Origin: Rhodopseudomonas sp.
Lineage (GTDB): Bacteria > Pseudomonadota > Alphaproteobacteria > Rhizobiales > Xanthobacteraceae
Length of the DNA: 64,000 nt
Direction: 5' to 3'
NCBI GenBank assembly: GCA_016124795.1
Contig: WGNB01000015.1
Span: 1-64,000 of the forward strand
Shown one piece after another: positions 52,581 through 60,714 of this stretch (the stretch's first letter is position 1; each line of letters starts with the position of its first letter). The notes under the pieces were generated by a model that was not told the DNA's origin, did not search any database, and saw only the letters and a list, made by a program, of their open reading frames with translations. The position numbers and the translations under genes are program-made.

Positions 52581-53870
52581 ATGGCGCAACTGACCGACGA
52601 TTGCTTCGCGTTTTCCGGGCCGCTTCTGCCATTGTCGGAGATGGAACGGCTGATCGCCGATCGCATCGCGCCGGTCGGTGAAACCGAGACAGTGCCATTG
52701 CGTGGCGCGCGTGGCCGTATCACCGCTCACGATATCGTCGCGCCGGTCGATTTGCCGCCATTCGATAATTCCGCCGTTGACGGTTATGCCGTGCGCCATG
52801 GCGATCTGGAGGCCGATGGCGATACCGAGCTGGCGGTGGTAGGCCGGCTCACCGCCGGCGCGCGCGCCGAGTTGTCGTGCGGGCCGAAGCAGGCGATCCG
52901 AATTTTTACCGGCGCGATGATGCCGAAGGGCGCCGACACGGTGTTCATGCAGGAAGATGTGACGGTGGACGGTGACCGGGTCATCGTTCCGAAAGGTCTG
53001 GCGCTTGGCGCCAATCGCCGGCTGGCCGGCGAGGATGTGCCGAAAGGCAAGGTCGTCTTGCCGGCCGGAACCGTGCTGGAAGCCCAGCATATCGCGTTGC
53101 TGGCGGCGCTTGGCATCACCGATATCGCGGTTCGTCGCCGGCTGAAGGTGGCGATTTTTTCGACCGGCGACGAAGTGGTCGAGCCCGGCGCGGCGCGCGG
53201 CGGCGCGGCGATCTTCGACGCCAACCGCTATCTGTTGACCGCGCTGCTTGAGCGGCTCGGCGCGGTTGTCACCGACCTTGGCATACTGGCCGACGATCCG
53301 TCGGAACTGGCGCGCGCCTTGGCCAAGGCGGCGGCCTGGCACGATCTCATTATTACATCGGGCGGAGTCTCGACCGGTGAAGCCGATTATGTTCGTGGCG
53401 CGGTCGAGAAGATCGGTTCGCTGACCTTCTGGCGGGTCGCGATCAAGCCCGGTCGGCCGGTGGCGATGGGTGTGATTCGGGCCGCGCCGCGCAAGGATTA
53501 TGCGGCCAACAGCGGCGCGGCGTTTTGCGGCCTGCCCGGCAATCCGGTCGCGGTGTTCGTGACCTTCGTGCGAGTGGTCAAGCCTTTGCTGTTGCGGCTC
53601 GGCGGGGCGCGGCCGCAGACTTTGACGCCCCTGCCGGTGCGCGCGGCCTTCGCTTACAAGAAGAAAAAGGATCGCCGCGAATATGTCCGGGTGGCGTTGC
53701 GTCACGGGGCCGACGGCGAAGTCGAGGCGGTCAAACATCCACAGGATGGCGCCGGCATATTGACGTCACTGACCGAGACCGACGGTCTGCTGGAGTTTCC
53801 CGAGGATGTCACGGCCATCAAGCCGGGAGACCGGGTCGGCTTCCTGTCTTACGCGGCCCTGATGGGATGA
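52581..53870 (+). CDS. moeA: Molybdopterin molybdenumtransferase MoeA
   Basis: 429 residues, canonical MoeA: DNSAVDGYAVRHGD, GAMMPKGADTVFMQEDVTVDG, FSTGDEVVEPG, SGGVSTGEADYVRG and KPGRPVAMGV with LPGNPVAVFVTF. Inserts molybdate into adenylylated molybdopterin. ATG 52581 follows mobB by 10 bp; stop overlaps the next start (ATGA). It is the third MoeA-type protein in the window and the most canonical. Confidence 0.96.
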   Translation: MAQLTDDCFAFSGPLLPLSEMERLIADRIAPVGETETVPLRGARGRITAHDIVAPVDLPPFDNSAVDGYAVRHGDLEADGDTELAVVGRLTAGARAELSCGPKQAIRIFTGAMMPKGADTVFMQEDVTVDGDRVIVPKGLALGANRRLAGEDVPKGKVVLPAGTVLEAQHIALLAALGITDIAVRRRLKVAIFSTGDEVVEPGAARGGAAIFDANRYLLTALLERLGAVVTDLGILADDPSELARALAKAAAWHDLIITSGGVSTGEADYVRGAVEKIGSLTFWRVAIKPGRPVAMGVIRAAPRKDYAANSGAAFCGLPGNPVAVFVTFVRVVKPLLLRLGGARPQTLTPLPVRAAFAYKKKKDRREYVRVALRHGADGEVEAVKHPQDGAGILTSLTETDGLLEFPEDVTAIKPGDRVGFLSYAALMG

Positions 53871-54847
53871 CCGAAGTGCCGCACGCGCAAGACCATGACA
53901 TCTACGCGCCGGCGCGGCGTGTCGGCGGGCGGTTTCGCAATGCCGTCGACCATCCGCCGCATGGCATGATGTCGGCAATGCGTTGGTTCGCGACCCGGCG
54001 CCCGTCGCCATGGCCGCGCACGGTCGATGAGTTTGTCGGGCCGAAGCCGGTGGAGCGAGTGACCGACGACCGGATTCGCGTCACGCTGATCGGCCACGCC
54101 ACCGTGCTGTTGCAGGTCGCCGGGCTGAACATCCTGACCGATCCGATATGGTCGCAACGCGCCAGTCCGGTGTCGTGGCTTGGTCCGAGGCGCATCAGAC
54201 CGCCGGCGATTCGCTTTGACGATCTGCCGCCGATCGATGTCGTGCTGCTCAGCCACAGTCATTACGACCATCTCGACCGGCCGACGCTGAAGGCCTTGTA
54301 TCGCTGCCATGCGCCTTTGATCGTCACCGGCCTCGAAGTTGGCGCGGTGGTGCCGGCCAAACCGGTCGTCGAACTGGACTGGTGGCAAAGCCATCGGCTC
54401 GGCGATGGCGTCACCGCGACTTACGTTCCGGCCCAGCATTTCTCCGCGCGCGGCCTGTTCGATCGCAACAAGCGGCTGTGGGGCGGGTTTGTCGTGGAGA
54501 CGCCGGCAGGCGCGATCTACTTCGCCGGCGATACCGGCGACGGCCCGCATATCGCGGCCATCAACCGGCGCTTCGGGCCGATGACGCTGTCGCTGCTGCC
54601 GATCGGCGCCTATCTGCCGCGGTGGTTCATGGCACCGGTCCATATGTCGCCGGGCGAAGCGGTCGCGGCGAGCGCAACGCTTCAGTCGAAGGTCTCGCTG
54701 CCGATTCATTTCGGCACCATCCGGCTCGCGGACGATGCCTTCGATGAGCCGTTACGCGGCCTTGACGAGGCCCTGAACGCCAGACAAGGCGACGGCCTCG
54801 ATTTCCGCGTGCCGGACTTTGGTTTCGCGGTCGAAATCCGGCATTAG
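53867..54847 (+). CDS. Metallo-beta-lactamase-fold hydrolase (UlaG/NAPE-PLD-like)
   Basis: 326 residues. Zinc motif SHSHYDHLD (His130, His132, Asp134, His135), VYFAGDTGDGPH-like later metal site and LPIHFGTIRLADD near the C-terminus. LIGHATVLLQVAGLNILTDP is typical of the NAPE-PLD/UlaG group. The substrate is unknown; it may hydrolyse a phosphodiester or lactone. ATG overlaps moeA stop (ATGA). Confidence 0.87.
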   Translation: MTEVPHAQDHDIYAPARRVGGRFRNAVDHPPHGMMSAMRWFATRRPSPWPRTVDEFVGPKPVERVTDDRIRVTLIGHATVLLQVAGLNILTDPIWSQRASPVSWLGPRRIRPPAIRFDDLPPIDVVLLSHSHYDHLDRPTLKALYRCHAPLIVTGLEVGAVVPAKPVVELDWWQSHRLGDGVTATYVPAQHFSARGLFDRNKRLWGGFVVETPAGAIYFAGDTGDGPHIAAINRRFGPMTLSLLPIGAYLPRWFMAPVHMSPGEAVAASATLQSKVSLPIHFGTIRLADDAFDEPLRGLDEALNARQGDGLDFRVPDFGFAVEIRH

Positions 54848-54872
54848 GCGAATCAGCCGGCAGGCTGGCGCC

Positions 54873-55001
54873 TTACGCGCCGAGCCGGACCGAGCTGGTG
54901 CTGAAGGCGGTCTGTGCCGATTCCTGCATGCCGCTCAGAACAATGCCGCCAACCACCGCGATGATGATTGCCGCTGCGCAGGCAATTACGAATGATTTCA
55001 T
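54873..55001 (-). CDS. Small single-pass membrane peptide (42 residues)
   Basis: 42 residues, ATG 55001 with AAGGGC and GAGGAG upstream. An N-terminal hydrophobic helix (SFVIACAAAIIIAVVGGIVL), then a short polar tail (AQTAFSTSSVRLGA). A likely real small gene: it has a good ribosome site, a candidate promoter at 55042-55071 and fills most of the gap between the hydrolase and mobA. Similar small proteins occur in Bradyrhizobium-type genomes (recollection, to be checked). Function unknown. Confidence 0.7.
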   Translation of the reverse strand: MKSFVIACAAAIIIAVVGGIVLSGMQESAQTAFSTSSVRLGA

Positions 55002-55041
55002 GCCCTTAGCTCCTCTTCGAACCCATAGCTTGGAACTATAA

Positions 55042-55071
55042 CAGATATGGTCCGTAAACGGGCAAGGTCAA
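55042..55071 (-). promoter_or_regulatory. Candidate promoter of the 42-residue peptide gene
   Basis: On the minus strand TTGACC (complement of 55066-55071) and TATCTG (complement of 55042-55047) are spaced by 18 bp and lie about 40 bp before the ATG at 55001. The -35 is good; the -10 is weak. Confidence 0.35.
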
Positions 55072-55104
55072 GCGAGGTTTTGCGACGGGGCGCGATGCCG
55101 CATC

Positions 55105-55743
55105 TTATCTTTGCTGCAACGCAATGCGGGTGGCTCGCTCGGCGTCGTCCGGCGTGTTGACGTTGAAGAACGGATCGACCGGCTGATCCGGCCAGTCGGC
55201 GATCGCGACGCCGTGGCGCGCGGTCCAGACTTCGATCTTGTGCAGGCCCTCGACCTCGAGCGCCTGCCGCAGGTTCTCGCGCAACGCCAATGGCCATAAG
55301 CCGACCACGGGATGCCGCCATTCGCCGGAACGCGCGCAGGCCAAAGGCACGCCGGCGCCCATCTCACGCCGCGCCTGATGCAGCCGTTCCACCAGATCGT
55401 CCGGCAGGAACGGGCAGTCGCCCGGCACGCTCACCATCCATTCGATGCCGTTGTCCTGTTTCGCCAGCCAGTCGAGTCCGGCCAGAATGCCGGCGAGCGG
55501 ACCGGCAAAATCCGGCACGCTGTCTGACACCACCTCAAGGCCGGTATCGGCGAAACGGCTCACGTCGCCGTTGGCGTTGATGACCATGCCGACGCATTGG
55601 CCCGACAAGGTCGCCAGCACACGGTCGAGAATCGTGATGCCGGCGATCTTGATGCGCGCCTTGTCGCCGCCGCCCATGCGGCGGGCGAGTCCGCCGGCCA
55701 GAACGAGGCCGAAAGTGGGGGGAGGTGGAGGAAATTCACTCAT
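55105..55743 (-). CDS. mobA: Molybdenum cofactor guanylyltransferase MobA
   Basis: 212 residues. Nucleotidyl transferase signature LVLAGGLARRMGGGDKA, then VSVPGDCPFLPDDLV and FFNVNTPDDAERA. Adds GMP to molybdopterin to make MGD for FdhA. Its start overlaps the fdhD 3' end by 8 bp. Last gene of the leftward ten-gene oxyanion operon. Confidence 0.95.
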   Translation of the reverse strand: MSEFPPPPPTFGLVLAGGLARRMGGGDKARIKIAGITILDRVLATLSGQCVGMVINANGDVSRFADTGLEVVSDSVPDFAGPLAGILAGLDWLAKQDNGIEWMVSVPGDCPFLPDDLVERLHQARREMGAGVPLACARSGEWRHPVVGLWPLALRENLRQALEVEGLHKIEVWTARHGVAIADWPDQPVDPFFNVNTPDDAERATRIALQQR

Positions 55744-56614
55744 CGCCGACTGCGGCCTTGCGCCGGTGTTTACTGCTTTCTTCCTTCACCGTCGACAGGT
55801 CCTGATCGAAGATAATGCGATCTTCGCCGGCGAGCGCGACGAAACGCTGACCGCGGGCGCGGCCGATCAAGGTGAGGTTGGCCTTGCGGGCCAGTTCGAC
55901 GCCCCAGGCGGTGAAGCCCGAACGTGAAATCAGGATCGGGATGCCCATGCGCACGGTCTTGATCACCATCTCGGACGTCAACCGGCCGGTGGTATAGAAA
56001 ATCTTGTCGCTCGGCGAGACCTTCTCCTTGAACATCCAGCCGGCGATCTTGTCGACCGCGTTGTGGCGGCCGACGTCTTCCATATAGATCAACGGTTGAT
56101 CTTCGCGCGCCAGTACGCAGCCGTGGATGGCGCCGGCTTCGAGATAAAGCGACGGCGTGGTGTTGATCTGGTGCGTCAAGGCATAGAGCCAAGAGGTCTT
56201 CAGCGTTGTATTCGGTAACGAGACCCCTTCCAGCGCTTCCATCAGATCGCCGAACACCGTGCCCTGGGCGCAGCCGCTGGTTTGAACCTTCTTCTTGAGC
56301 TTCTTTTCGTAATTGGTCTTGCGCTCGGTGCGCACGACGACGACCGCCAGTTCTTCGTCATAGTCGACGCCGGTGACGATATCGTCCGGCAGCAGCATGT
56401 GCTGGTTGAGCAGATAGCCGATCGCCAGATATTCCGGGTAGTCGTTGATCGTCATCGCGGTGACGATTTCCTGGCTGTTGAGGAAGATCGTCAGCGCCCG
56501 CTCGACCGTAACCGAAGTCTCGATTCTGGCGCCGGTCTGGTCGATGCCTGTAACGCGCTCGGTCAGGCGCGGATCGTGCGGGTTTGGGCGGATGATGTAG
56601 CTGTCCTGGGTCAT
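55736..56614 (-). CDS. fdhD: Formate dehydrogenase sulfurtransferase/accessory protein FdhD
   Basis: 292 residues. FdhD transfers sulfur from cysteine desulfurase to the Mo/W cofactor of formate dehydrogenase. DVGRHNAVDKIAGWM and TTGRLTSEMVIKTVRMGIPI are strong FdhD motifs. In E. coli the sulfur-transfer site is CxxC; here it reads SGCAQGTV, so only Cys115 is kept and the second position is Gly. ATG 56614 is preferred over an in-frame start 32 codons upstream. Overlaps mobA by 8 bp. Confidence 0.94.
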   Translation of the reverse strand: MTQDSYIIRPNPHDPRLTERVTGIDQTGARIETSVTVERALTIFLNSQEIVTAMTINDYPEYLAIGYLLNQHMLLPDDIVTGVDYDEELAVVVVRTERKTNYEKKLKKKVQTSGCAQGTVFGDLMEALEGVSLPNTTLKTSWLYALTHQINTTPSLYLEAGAIHGCVLAREDQPLIYMEDVGRHNAVDKIAGWMFKEKVSPSDKIFYTTGRLTSEMVIKTVRMGIPILISRSGFTAWGVELARKANLTLIGRARGQRFVALAGEDRIIFDQDLSTVKEESSKHRRKAAVGDE

Positions 56615-56654
56615 GACGCCAATGTAGTGCTTCGATTGCGCCACGGGAAGCGGC

Positions 56655-57440
56655 TCACCCCGCGGGGATGACGGCCTGACCCGGCAAGAATGCCACGTTC
56701 CCGGCTGCATCGATGACGGTATCGACCGGCGCGCGATAAAGTGTTTCGAGTTGCGCCTTGTTTAATACCTGCCCGACCGGTCCCTCGGCGATTCGCGTGC
56801 CGTCGCGCAATAGAAAGGCGCGGTCGGCGGCGCGCAAGGCATGGTTGGGATCGTGGGTCGTGAACAGGACGCCGAGCCCGGAGACCGCCAGCGCGCGGAT
56901 CTCGGCCATCACCTTGCCCTGATTGCCGAAGTCGAGCGAGGCCGTCGGCTCATCGAGCACAATGAATTGCGGTTCCTGGGCCAGTGCGCGGGCCAGCAAA
57001 ACCAGTTGGCGCTCGCCGCCCGAAATCTGCGTGTAGGGCCGCTGCGACAGATGCGCAATGCCAAAGCGCGCCAGCGCTCGCGCCGTGACCTCGCGGTCAT
57101 GATCGCTTGGCCGGCTCAACATATTGCCGTGCGCGGTACGGCCCATCAGCACGACGGTCTCGACCGTGAAGGCAAACGTGCCGACATGGACCTGCGGCAC
57201 GTAAGCCACGATCCGGGCGCGCTCCTGGATCGAATAATCGCCGAGCGGCTTGCCGTCGATCCGTACCGTACCGGCCTTGGCGTCGATCAATCCGAGCAGC
57301 GTTTTGAGCAAGGTGGTTTTGCCGCCGCCATTCGGGCCGAGCAGCGCCAGCACCTCGCCGGTCTCGAACGCGACATCGATGCCGTGACCGACGACGTGGG
57401 CGGGATAACCGATGGTCAGCGATTGGCCTTCGAGCCTCAC
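56655..57440 (-). CDS. FecE-type ABC transporter ATPase
   Basis: 261 residues. Walker A GPNGGGKTTLLK (about 35-46), signature ISGGERQLVLLARALAQEP, Walker B FIVLDEPTASLDFG. Pairs with a FecCD-type permease and FecB-like binding protein; MolC-type molybdate/tungstate transporters belong to the same class. GTG 57440 overlaps the permease stop (GTGA); longer frames upstream run over that gene. Confidence 0.86.
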   Translation of the reverse strand: MRLEGQSLTIGYPAHVVGHGIDVAFETGEVLALLGPNGGGKTTLLKTLLGLIDAKAGTVRIDGKPLGDYSIQERARIVAYVPQVHVGTFAFTVETVVLMGRTAHGNMLSRPSDHDREVTARALARFGIAHLSQRPYTQISGGERQLVLLARALAQEPQFIVLDEPTASLDFGNQGKVMAEIRALAVSGLGVLFTTHDPNHALRAADRAFLLRDGTRIAEGPVGQVLNKAQLETLYRAPVDTVIDAAGNVAFLPGQAVIPAG

Positions 57441-58468
57441 GACCAGTTCCTCTGCACGCCGGTCAGCAACCAGATGAAGAACGGTGTGCCGATCACGGCG
57501 GTCAGAATGCCGAGCGGGATTTCGACTTGCGCCACCGTGCGCGCTAGCGTGTCGATCAGCAGCAGATAGCCGCCGCCGAGGATCGCGGCGGTCGGCACCA
57601 GTCTGGCGAAATCCGGTCCGACCAGCGCGCGCGCTAGATGCGGCACCACCAGTCCGACCCAACCGATAATGCCGGCGGTGGCGACGCTTGCCGATGTGAC
57701 CAGCGTGGCGGCCGCGACAATAATAATGCGCAGCGGTCCGGTGGCGACGCCGAGCGCGCGGGCTTCTTCTTCCGGCAGCGACATGACGTTCATGCGCCAG
57801 CGCAGCGCGATCAGGATCGCGGTGCCGAGTGCGACCGGACCGAATAGTGGCAGCAGATCGGCGGTGCTGGCCGCCGACAGGCTGCCGAGCAGCCAGAAGG
57901 TCATCGCCGGCAATTGATTGTAGGGATCGGCGAGATACTTGACGAGGCCGACACCGGCGCCGAGCAGCGCGCCGACCACGACGCCGGTCAGTACCAGCAC
58001 CAGAATCGGGTCGCGCGAACGCACCATCGAACCGATCATGTAAACGGCGGCGACCGCGATCAGCCCGCCGATAAAGGCGAGACCCTGGATAGCGAAGATG
58101 CCGAATGAGAAGAAAATGCCGATCACCGCGCCGAGTGCCGCGCCGGACGATGCGCCAAGAATGTCCGGCGACACCAATGGATTGCGGAACAGTCCCTGAA
58201 AAGCGGTGCCGGCTACCGCCAGCGCCGCGCCAACCATGACGGCCGCGAGCACGCGCGGGCCACGCACTTGCCAGATCACGCTTTCGACCGCTTGCGGCAC
58301 ATGCGGTTGATGGCCGGTGAGCTTGGCCAACAGCACTTGCATGAGGTCAGTCAGCGATATTGGATAGCGCCCCACGGTAAAGGCGAGCAAAAGACCGACG
58401 ATAAGAATGATTGCTGCAACCGTCAGGCCGGGAAGTGATGAACGGCTTAGTGGAGAGTTCTTCCGCAT
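57437..58468 (-). CDS. FecCD/BtuC-type ABC transporter permease
   Basis: 343 residues, about nine to ten helices. Signature region GLFRNPLVSPDILGASSGAALG and GWVGLVVPHLAR are typical of BtuC/FecD/MolB permeases. ATG 58468 has GGAG 6 nt upstream; in-frame ATG 58483 adds five residues. It follows the binding-protein gene after a 145-bp gap that contains a dispersed palindrome. Context with Mop, TupABC, fdhD and mobA favours a molybdate/tungstate role over siderophore (inference). Confidence 0.85.
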   Translation of the reverse strand: MRKNSPLSRSSLPGLTVAAIILIVGLLLAFTVGRYPISLTDLMQVLLAKLTGHQPHVPQAVESVIWQVRGPRVLAAVMVGAALAVAGTAFQGLFRNPLVSPDILGASSGAALGAVIGIFFSFGIFAIQGLAFIGGLIAVAAVYMIGSMVRSRDPILVLVLTGVVVGALLGAGVGLVKYLADPYNQLPAMTFWLLGSLSAASTADLLPLFGPVALGTAILIALRWRMNVMSLPEEEARALGVATGPLRIIIVAAATLVTSASVATAGIIGWVGLVVPHLARALVGPDFARLVPTAAILGGGYLLLIDTLARTVAQVEIPLGILTAVIGTPFFIWLLTGVQRNWS

Positions 58469-58476
58469 GCTTTGCT

Positions 58477-58521
58477 CCGTCATCCTGAGGCGCGAGCGAA
58501 GCGAGCCTCGAAGGATGACGG
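58477..58521. repeat. Dispersed extragenic palindrome (CCGTCATCCT ... AGGATGACGG)
   Basis: The inverted arms CCGTCATCCT (58477-58486) and AGGATGACGG (58512-58521) bracket a 25-bp centre with GCGAGCGAAGCGAGC. Sequence of this kind recurs as an extragenic repeat in Bradyrhizobium, Rhodopseudomonas and relatives. A further ACCGTCATCC lies at 58610-58619, so the element probably fills the whole gap 58477-58613 between binding protein and permease genes. Confidence 0.7.
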
Positions 58522-58613
58522 GCCCGGGCCGTCCCCCTTCGAGGGTCGTGCTTTGCGCGTCCGCATCAGGGCGACGGTCAAGGATGATCGCGAGCGAAGA
58601 TGCGATGTCACCG

Positions 58614-59654
58614 TCATCCCCGTCCCGCCAACACATGCGCGATCTGCTCGTCGCTTGGCGTGTGATGATAGAACAGCGTGTAAAAATCGCGGGTCAGTTT
58701 GGTCAGGTCTTCGGGAAAGCGGTCGGGGTACAAAATCTTCGCCAGCCACCACAGCCCGATCAGCCGGTTAACCGAGGGTGGGAAGTCAACCCAGCCGAAC
58801 GGCATTTTCGGGGACAGATGGACCCGGTCGTTCTTGACCGCCGACACGGACGCCCAGGCCGGATCGCCTCGGACGATGGCGGCGAATTCCTGATCGATGG
58901 TGACAACCACCTCCGGATTCCACACCAGCACCTGTTCGATCGAGACATTGGCAAGGCCGCCCCGTTGGCCGCCGGCGACGTTCTGCGCCAGCATTTCGAT
59001 GGTCTCGACGTTGATTGAATGGCCGAGGCCGGTGACCAGACCGCGCGGTCCGCGCGCATAATAGACGCGTGGCCGCTTGTCTTGCGGAATGTCCTTGATG
59101 CGTCCGGTGATGGTGGCAACCGTATCGTCGGCATATCGCGCCAGCTTTTCGGCGGCGTCTTGCCGGCCGATGAGTTCGCCGAGCTTGCGGTAGCTGGTCG
59201 GAATCGCGTCGAAGCGTCCGTCGAGCAGCGCATAGGGAATGCCGGTCTGGTCCTGCACCCGTGTCGCCAATGAGATGAAGGTGTCGCGGGTCGATCCGAC
59301 ATCGAGGATCAGGTCGGGCTTGAGCGCGATCACGGTTTCCAGATTGGCGGTGTTGCCGCGCCCGGTGACGCGACCGACCGCCGGCTTGGCGCAGATGTCC
59401 GGCAGCATATAGGCGCATTCTTCCGGCCGATTGGCGCGCGGCCAGCCAAGCAGCAGATCGGGCGCGAGCGTATAGAGCATGATTGCGGCCGGCGGTCCGG
59501 CAGGAAAGACGCGTGTGGTTCTGGCCGGTATCGTCACGGCGCGGCCGGCGGCGTCCTTGACGGTGGCGGCGAAGGCCGTGGAGCCAAGGCACACCGGCGC
59601 GATCAGCGCCGCGGCCGAGCTTGTCAGCAGCGAGCGGCGGGTCAGCACGGTCAA
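58614..59654 (-). CDS. FecB/TroA-type ABC substrate-binding protein
   Basis: 346 residues. Tat-like signal (LTRRSLLTSSAAALIAPVCL), then a helical-backbone binding protein: GRAVTIPARTTRVFPAGPPA, LKPDLILDVGSTRDTFISLA, NVSIEQVLVWNPEVVVTIDQ. Substrate not certain; neighbours suggest molybdate or tungstate (MolA-like), with siderophore or haem as the alternative. The TTG at 59654 overlaps the mop stop (TTGA); GTG 59648 is the alternative start. Confidence 0.8.
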   Translation of the reverse strand: MTVLTRRSLLTSSAAALIAPVCLGSTAFAATVKDAAGRAVTIPARTTRVFPAGPPAAIMLYTLAPDLLLGWPRANRPEECAYMLPDICAKPAVGRVTGRGNTANLETVIALKPDLILDVGSTRDTFISLATRVQDQTGIPYALLDGRFDAIPTSYRKLGELIGRQDAAEKLARYADDTVATITGRIKDIPQDKRPRVYYARGPRGLVTGLGHSINVETIEMLAQNVAGGQRGGLANVSIEQVLVWNPEVVVTIDQEFAAIVRGDPAWASVSAVKNDRVHLSPKMPFGWVDFPPSVNRLIGLWWLAKILYPDRFPEDLTKLTRDFYTLFYHHTPSDEQIAHVLAGRG

Positions 59655-59860
59655 TCCACCGCGACCATGACGCTGGTTGCCTTGACGATGGCATAGGCCG
59701 TTTTGCCGACCTCGAGATTCAATTCGTCGACCGATTCGTTGGTAATCGACGCGGTAATAAGCTGGCCGCCGCCGACGTCGATGCGGACATGGGCGGTGGT
59801 CACGCCCTTTTTCACTTCGACGATCTTGCCTTGCAGCTGATTGCGGGCGCTCAGTTTCAT
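59651..59860 (-). CDS. mop: Mop/TOBE-domain molybdopterin-binding protein
   Basis: 69 residues, one Mop domain (MKLSARNQLQGKIVEVKKGV, GGGQLITASITNESVDEL, VGKTAYAIVKATSVMVAVD). Binds molybdate or tungstate as an oligomeric store or buffer in the cytosol. AAGGAG lies 7 nt before ATG 59860. Nested between a ModA-like gene and a FecB-type binding-protein gene. Confidence 0.9.
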   Translation of the reverse strand: MKLSARNQLQGKIVEVKKGVTTAHVRIDVGGGQLITASITNESVDELNLEVGKTAYAIVKATSVMVAVD

Positions 59861-59870
59861 GGCGTGCTCC

Positions 59871-60626
59871 TTATGCGGCAATCGGCGCGAAGCCGTGCCG
59901 GGCCAGGGTGGCCTGGCCTGTTGGCGACAGGATAAAGCGCGCAAAGGCCGAGGCTCCCGCCGGAGCGTCTTTCGTCACGGTGAGCCCATAATCGGCTCCG
60001 ACCGCGAGCGCTTCCGGCAGCATAACACATTTCTGGCCGGGGTTGTCTGTCATGGCGGCCAAGGCATTGGTGCAATAGGTCAGGAAAATATCGGCCCGTC
60101 CCTGGGCGATGTGCCAGCCGTAGACGTTTTCGCCGGCTGGCGGCAAGGCGCTGTCCTTGCTGCCGGTCAGCCTGAGCGCCTTGGCTTCGAGCAATTTTCG
60201 CATGCCTGGCTTGATGGCGTCGGCCTTGGCGAAGACTTCGAAGGCATAGTCGCCGGACGGATCGGCTTTCGGCGTCGATGTGCCGAGTGAGATGTTCGGG
60301 TCGAGCATGACCGCGAGCAGCGAATCGCTATCGACAGCGAGGCCGGCTTTTACCAGCGCGCACAGTTTGTTGCGTGTGAACAAGGTGACGGGGCCGCTCA
60401 GGCCGGCGTCGTGAAGGGCGCGCGGATGGTCCATATTGGCCGAGGCGAAGACGTCGGCTCTCGCGCCGTTGACGATTTCGTCTTTCAGAAGGCCGGACGC
60501 GCCGAATCTGGCGACGATCGTGTGGCCCGACGCCGTCTCGTAATCTCCGGCGATGTCAGTGAGCGCGGCCTTGAGGCTGCCGGCGGCAAAAAGGTGAATG
60601 GTCTCGGTCTGGCCGGATGCCGCCAT
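59871..60626 (-). CDS. ModA-like molybdate-binding protein without visible signal peptide
   Basis: 251 residues. ModA-type fold: TIHLFAAGSLKAALTDIAGD, FGASGLLKDEIVNGARADVF, NKLCALVKAG and VNG-like helical end. The frame from ATG 60626 begins directly at the mature-type sequence MAASGQTETIHLFAAGS, with no hydrophobic signal; the open frame upstream also lacks one. So it is either cytosolic, or the start and signal are lost. Lies between tupA and mop; a 14-bp hairpin (60671-60706) lies upstream. Confidence 0.72.
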   Translation of the reverse strand: MAASGQTETIHLFAAGSLKAALTDIAGDYETASGHTIVARFGASGLLKDEIVNGARADVFASANMDHPRALHDAGLSGPVTLFTRNKLCALVKAGLAVDSDSLLAVMLDPNISLGTSTPKADPSGDYAFEVFAKADAIKPGMRKLLEAKALRLTGSKDSALPPAGENVYGWHIAQGRADIFLTYCTNALAAMTDNPGQKCVMLPEALAVGADYGLTVTKDAPAGASAFARFILSPTGQATLARHGFAPIAA

Positions 60627-60670
60627 GATGCTCGTCGTCGTGAATAAAGGCCATTCCACCGAAGGGCAGA

Positions 60671-60706
60671 GGCTGTCATCGCCCATTGTCGCGGGCGATG
60701 ACAGCC
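60671..60706 (-). promoter_or_regulatory. Intercistronic hairpin between tupA and ModA-like gene
   Basis: A 14-bp perfect stem, GGCTGTCATCGCCC (60671-60684) with GGGCGATGACAGCC (60693-60706), loop of 8. It starts 8 bp after the tupA stop on the minus strand. No T-tract, so it may be a processing or stability element, or a partial attenuator within the long operon. Confidence 0.55.
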
Positions 60707-60714
60707 GTGGTTCG

